From: Croceivirga sp.
GTDB taxonomy: Bacteria > Bacteroidota > Bacteroidia > Flavobacteriales > Flavobacteriaceae
Assembly: GCA_028284935.1 (NCBI GenBank)
Contig: JANQQQ010000012.1
Span: 186,001-250,000 of the forward strand
Direction of reading: 5' to 3'
DNA length: 64,000 bases
Part shown: piece by piece, positions 63,754 to 64,000 of the stretch
Layout: the number at the start of each line of letters is the position of its first letter
Numbering within the stretch: position 1 is the stretch's first letter
The notes under the pieces: model-generated
What the model was told of the DNA's origin: nothing
What the model saw: the letters and a program-made list of their open reading frames with translations, nothing else
The model's database searches: none
Program-made: the position numbers and the translations under genes

Positions 63754-64000
63754 ATGAACATTACTTTTGAGTATGATGGCGTAAAGGCAAGTGAACGATT
63801 GGAGGAATTGATAATCAAAAAGTTAAACAAAATTGAATCGAAATTCGACTTTATAGTGCAAGCCCGTGTTTTTCTTAGAACCCAAACTACCAGCTCGCCC
63901 CTGAGTGGAAAAATTTGTAAAATTCAATTGAGTGTTCCTGGTCCCCAACTTTTCGCGGAAAGCAATTCCAAAAGTTTTGAAATGTCGGTACAGGAAGCCA
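63754..64000 (+). CDS. hpf: Ribosome hibernation-promoting factor, start only
   Basis: 82 residues are seen from the ATG at 63754 to the window edge. The sequence NITFEYDGVKASERLEELIIKKLNKIESKF followed by a beta strand with Arg/Leu alternation (QARVFLRTQ) is the HPF/RaiA/YfiA N-terminal domain, which binds the 30S decoding site and silences ribosomes in stationary phase. The short form (about 100 residues) would end just beyond the window. The long form cannot be excluded. Confidence 0.85.
   Translation, partial: MNITFEYDGVKASERLEELIIKKLNKIESKFDFIVQARVFLRTQTTSSPLSGKICKIQLSVPGPQLFAESNSKSFEMSVQEA

Noticed and set aside
1-64000. tRNA, rRNA, CRISPR, transposase or integrase genes
   Set aside because: None was seen by eye on either strand; short RNAs could still be missed without a covariance search.

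Overview
The window looks like a chromosome segment of a marine-type member of the Flavobacteriaceae (Bacteroidota), possibly near Muricauda/Flagellimonas or Maribacter. The support is AT-rich DNA, many short lipoprotein signals ending in L-x-x-C, signal peptides ending in AQ or SQ, several promoter-like TAnnTTTG motifs, few Shine-Dalgarno sequences, and typical families (two-component propeller sensors, LytTR systems, GMC/gluconate-dehydrogenase subunit 3 pairs, BNR-repeat exported proteins). No tRNA, rRNA, CRISPR array, transposase or integrase was seen. The genus is a guess.

Layout. 1-7 kb is accessory: a minus-strand operon of two lipoproteins flanking a protein that resembles polymorphic toxin type 23, then an Fn3/propeller lipoprotein and a membrane SGNH hydrolase. 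The gaps hold two families of imperfect repeats, one with a conserved terminator-like hairpin and one with a two-stem fold reminiscent of integron attC sites. 7.1-13.4 kb is the most unusual part: a 1008-residue patatin-like phospholipase faces a compact five-gene operon. That operon codes for three small unknown proteins, one with about a third acidic residues and no Lys, Arg or His, followed by two single-HKD phospholipase D/nuclease-family proteins, the second carrying helix-hairpin-helix motifs. I could not assign it to any described system.

13.5-19.3 kb carries an ABC-2 permease fused to an M1-type peptidase with its ATPase, divergent from a LytS/LytTR two-component pair. 19.6-30.5 kb is a long array of small enzymes and regulators: ArsR with SRPBCC, DoxX and YdeI-like genes, a WYL regulator, a GlxA-type AraC regulator, six VOC (glyoxalase-fold) proteins, two DinB proteins, a second SRPBCC and a SnoaL-like protein. 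It ends next to a truncated alpha/beta-hydrolase. ArsR has a tandem operator on its promoter, and the GlxA/VOC gap has a perfect palindrome between two divergent promoters.

31-43 kb holds mostly exported or hydrolytic proteins: a VKAID-repeat protein, a glutamine amidotransferase, a BNR-repeat protein, gamma-glutamyltransferase, a beta-lactamase-family hydrolase, a MOSC protein, a DUF457-type membrane protein and an S41-like peptidase. 43.6-46.6 kb is an AraC regulator divergent from aldehyde dehydrogenase plus DUF779, with a 21-bp-spaced direct-repeat operator. 46.7-48.8 kb is an EF-G paralogue whose P-loop lysine is replaced by Asn. 49-52.6 kb is a likely sugar-oxidation cluster (TIM-barrel isomerase, GMC oxidoreductase, gluconate 2-dehydrogenase subunit 3). 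The rest holds a prohibitin-like lipoprotein, a large propeller sensor kinase, a nucleoside-hydrolase-like protein, a three-gene envelope operon (two MORN-like proteins around a DUF2490 barrel), a sorbosone-dehydrogenase-like lipoprotein, and the start of a ribosome hibernation factor at the right edge.
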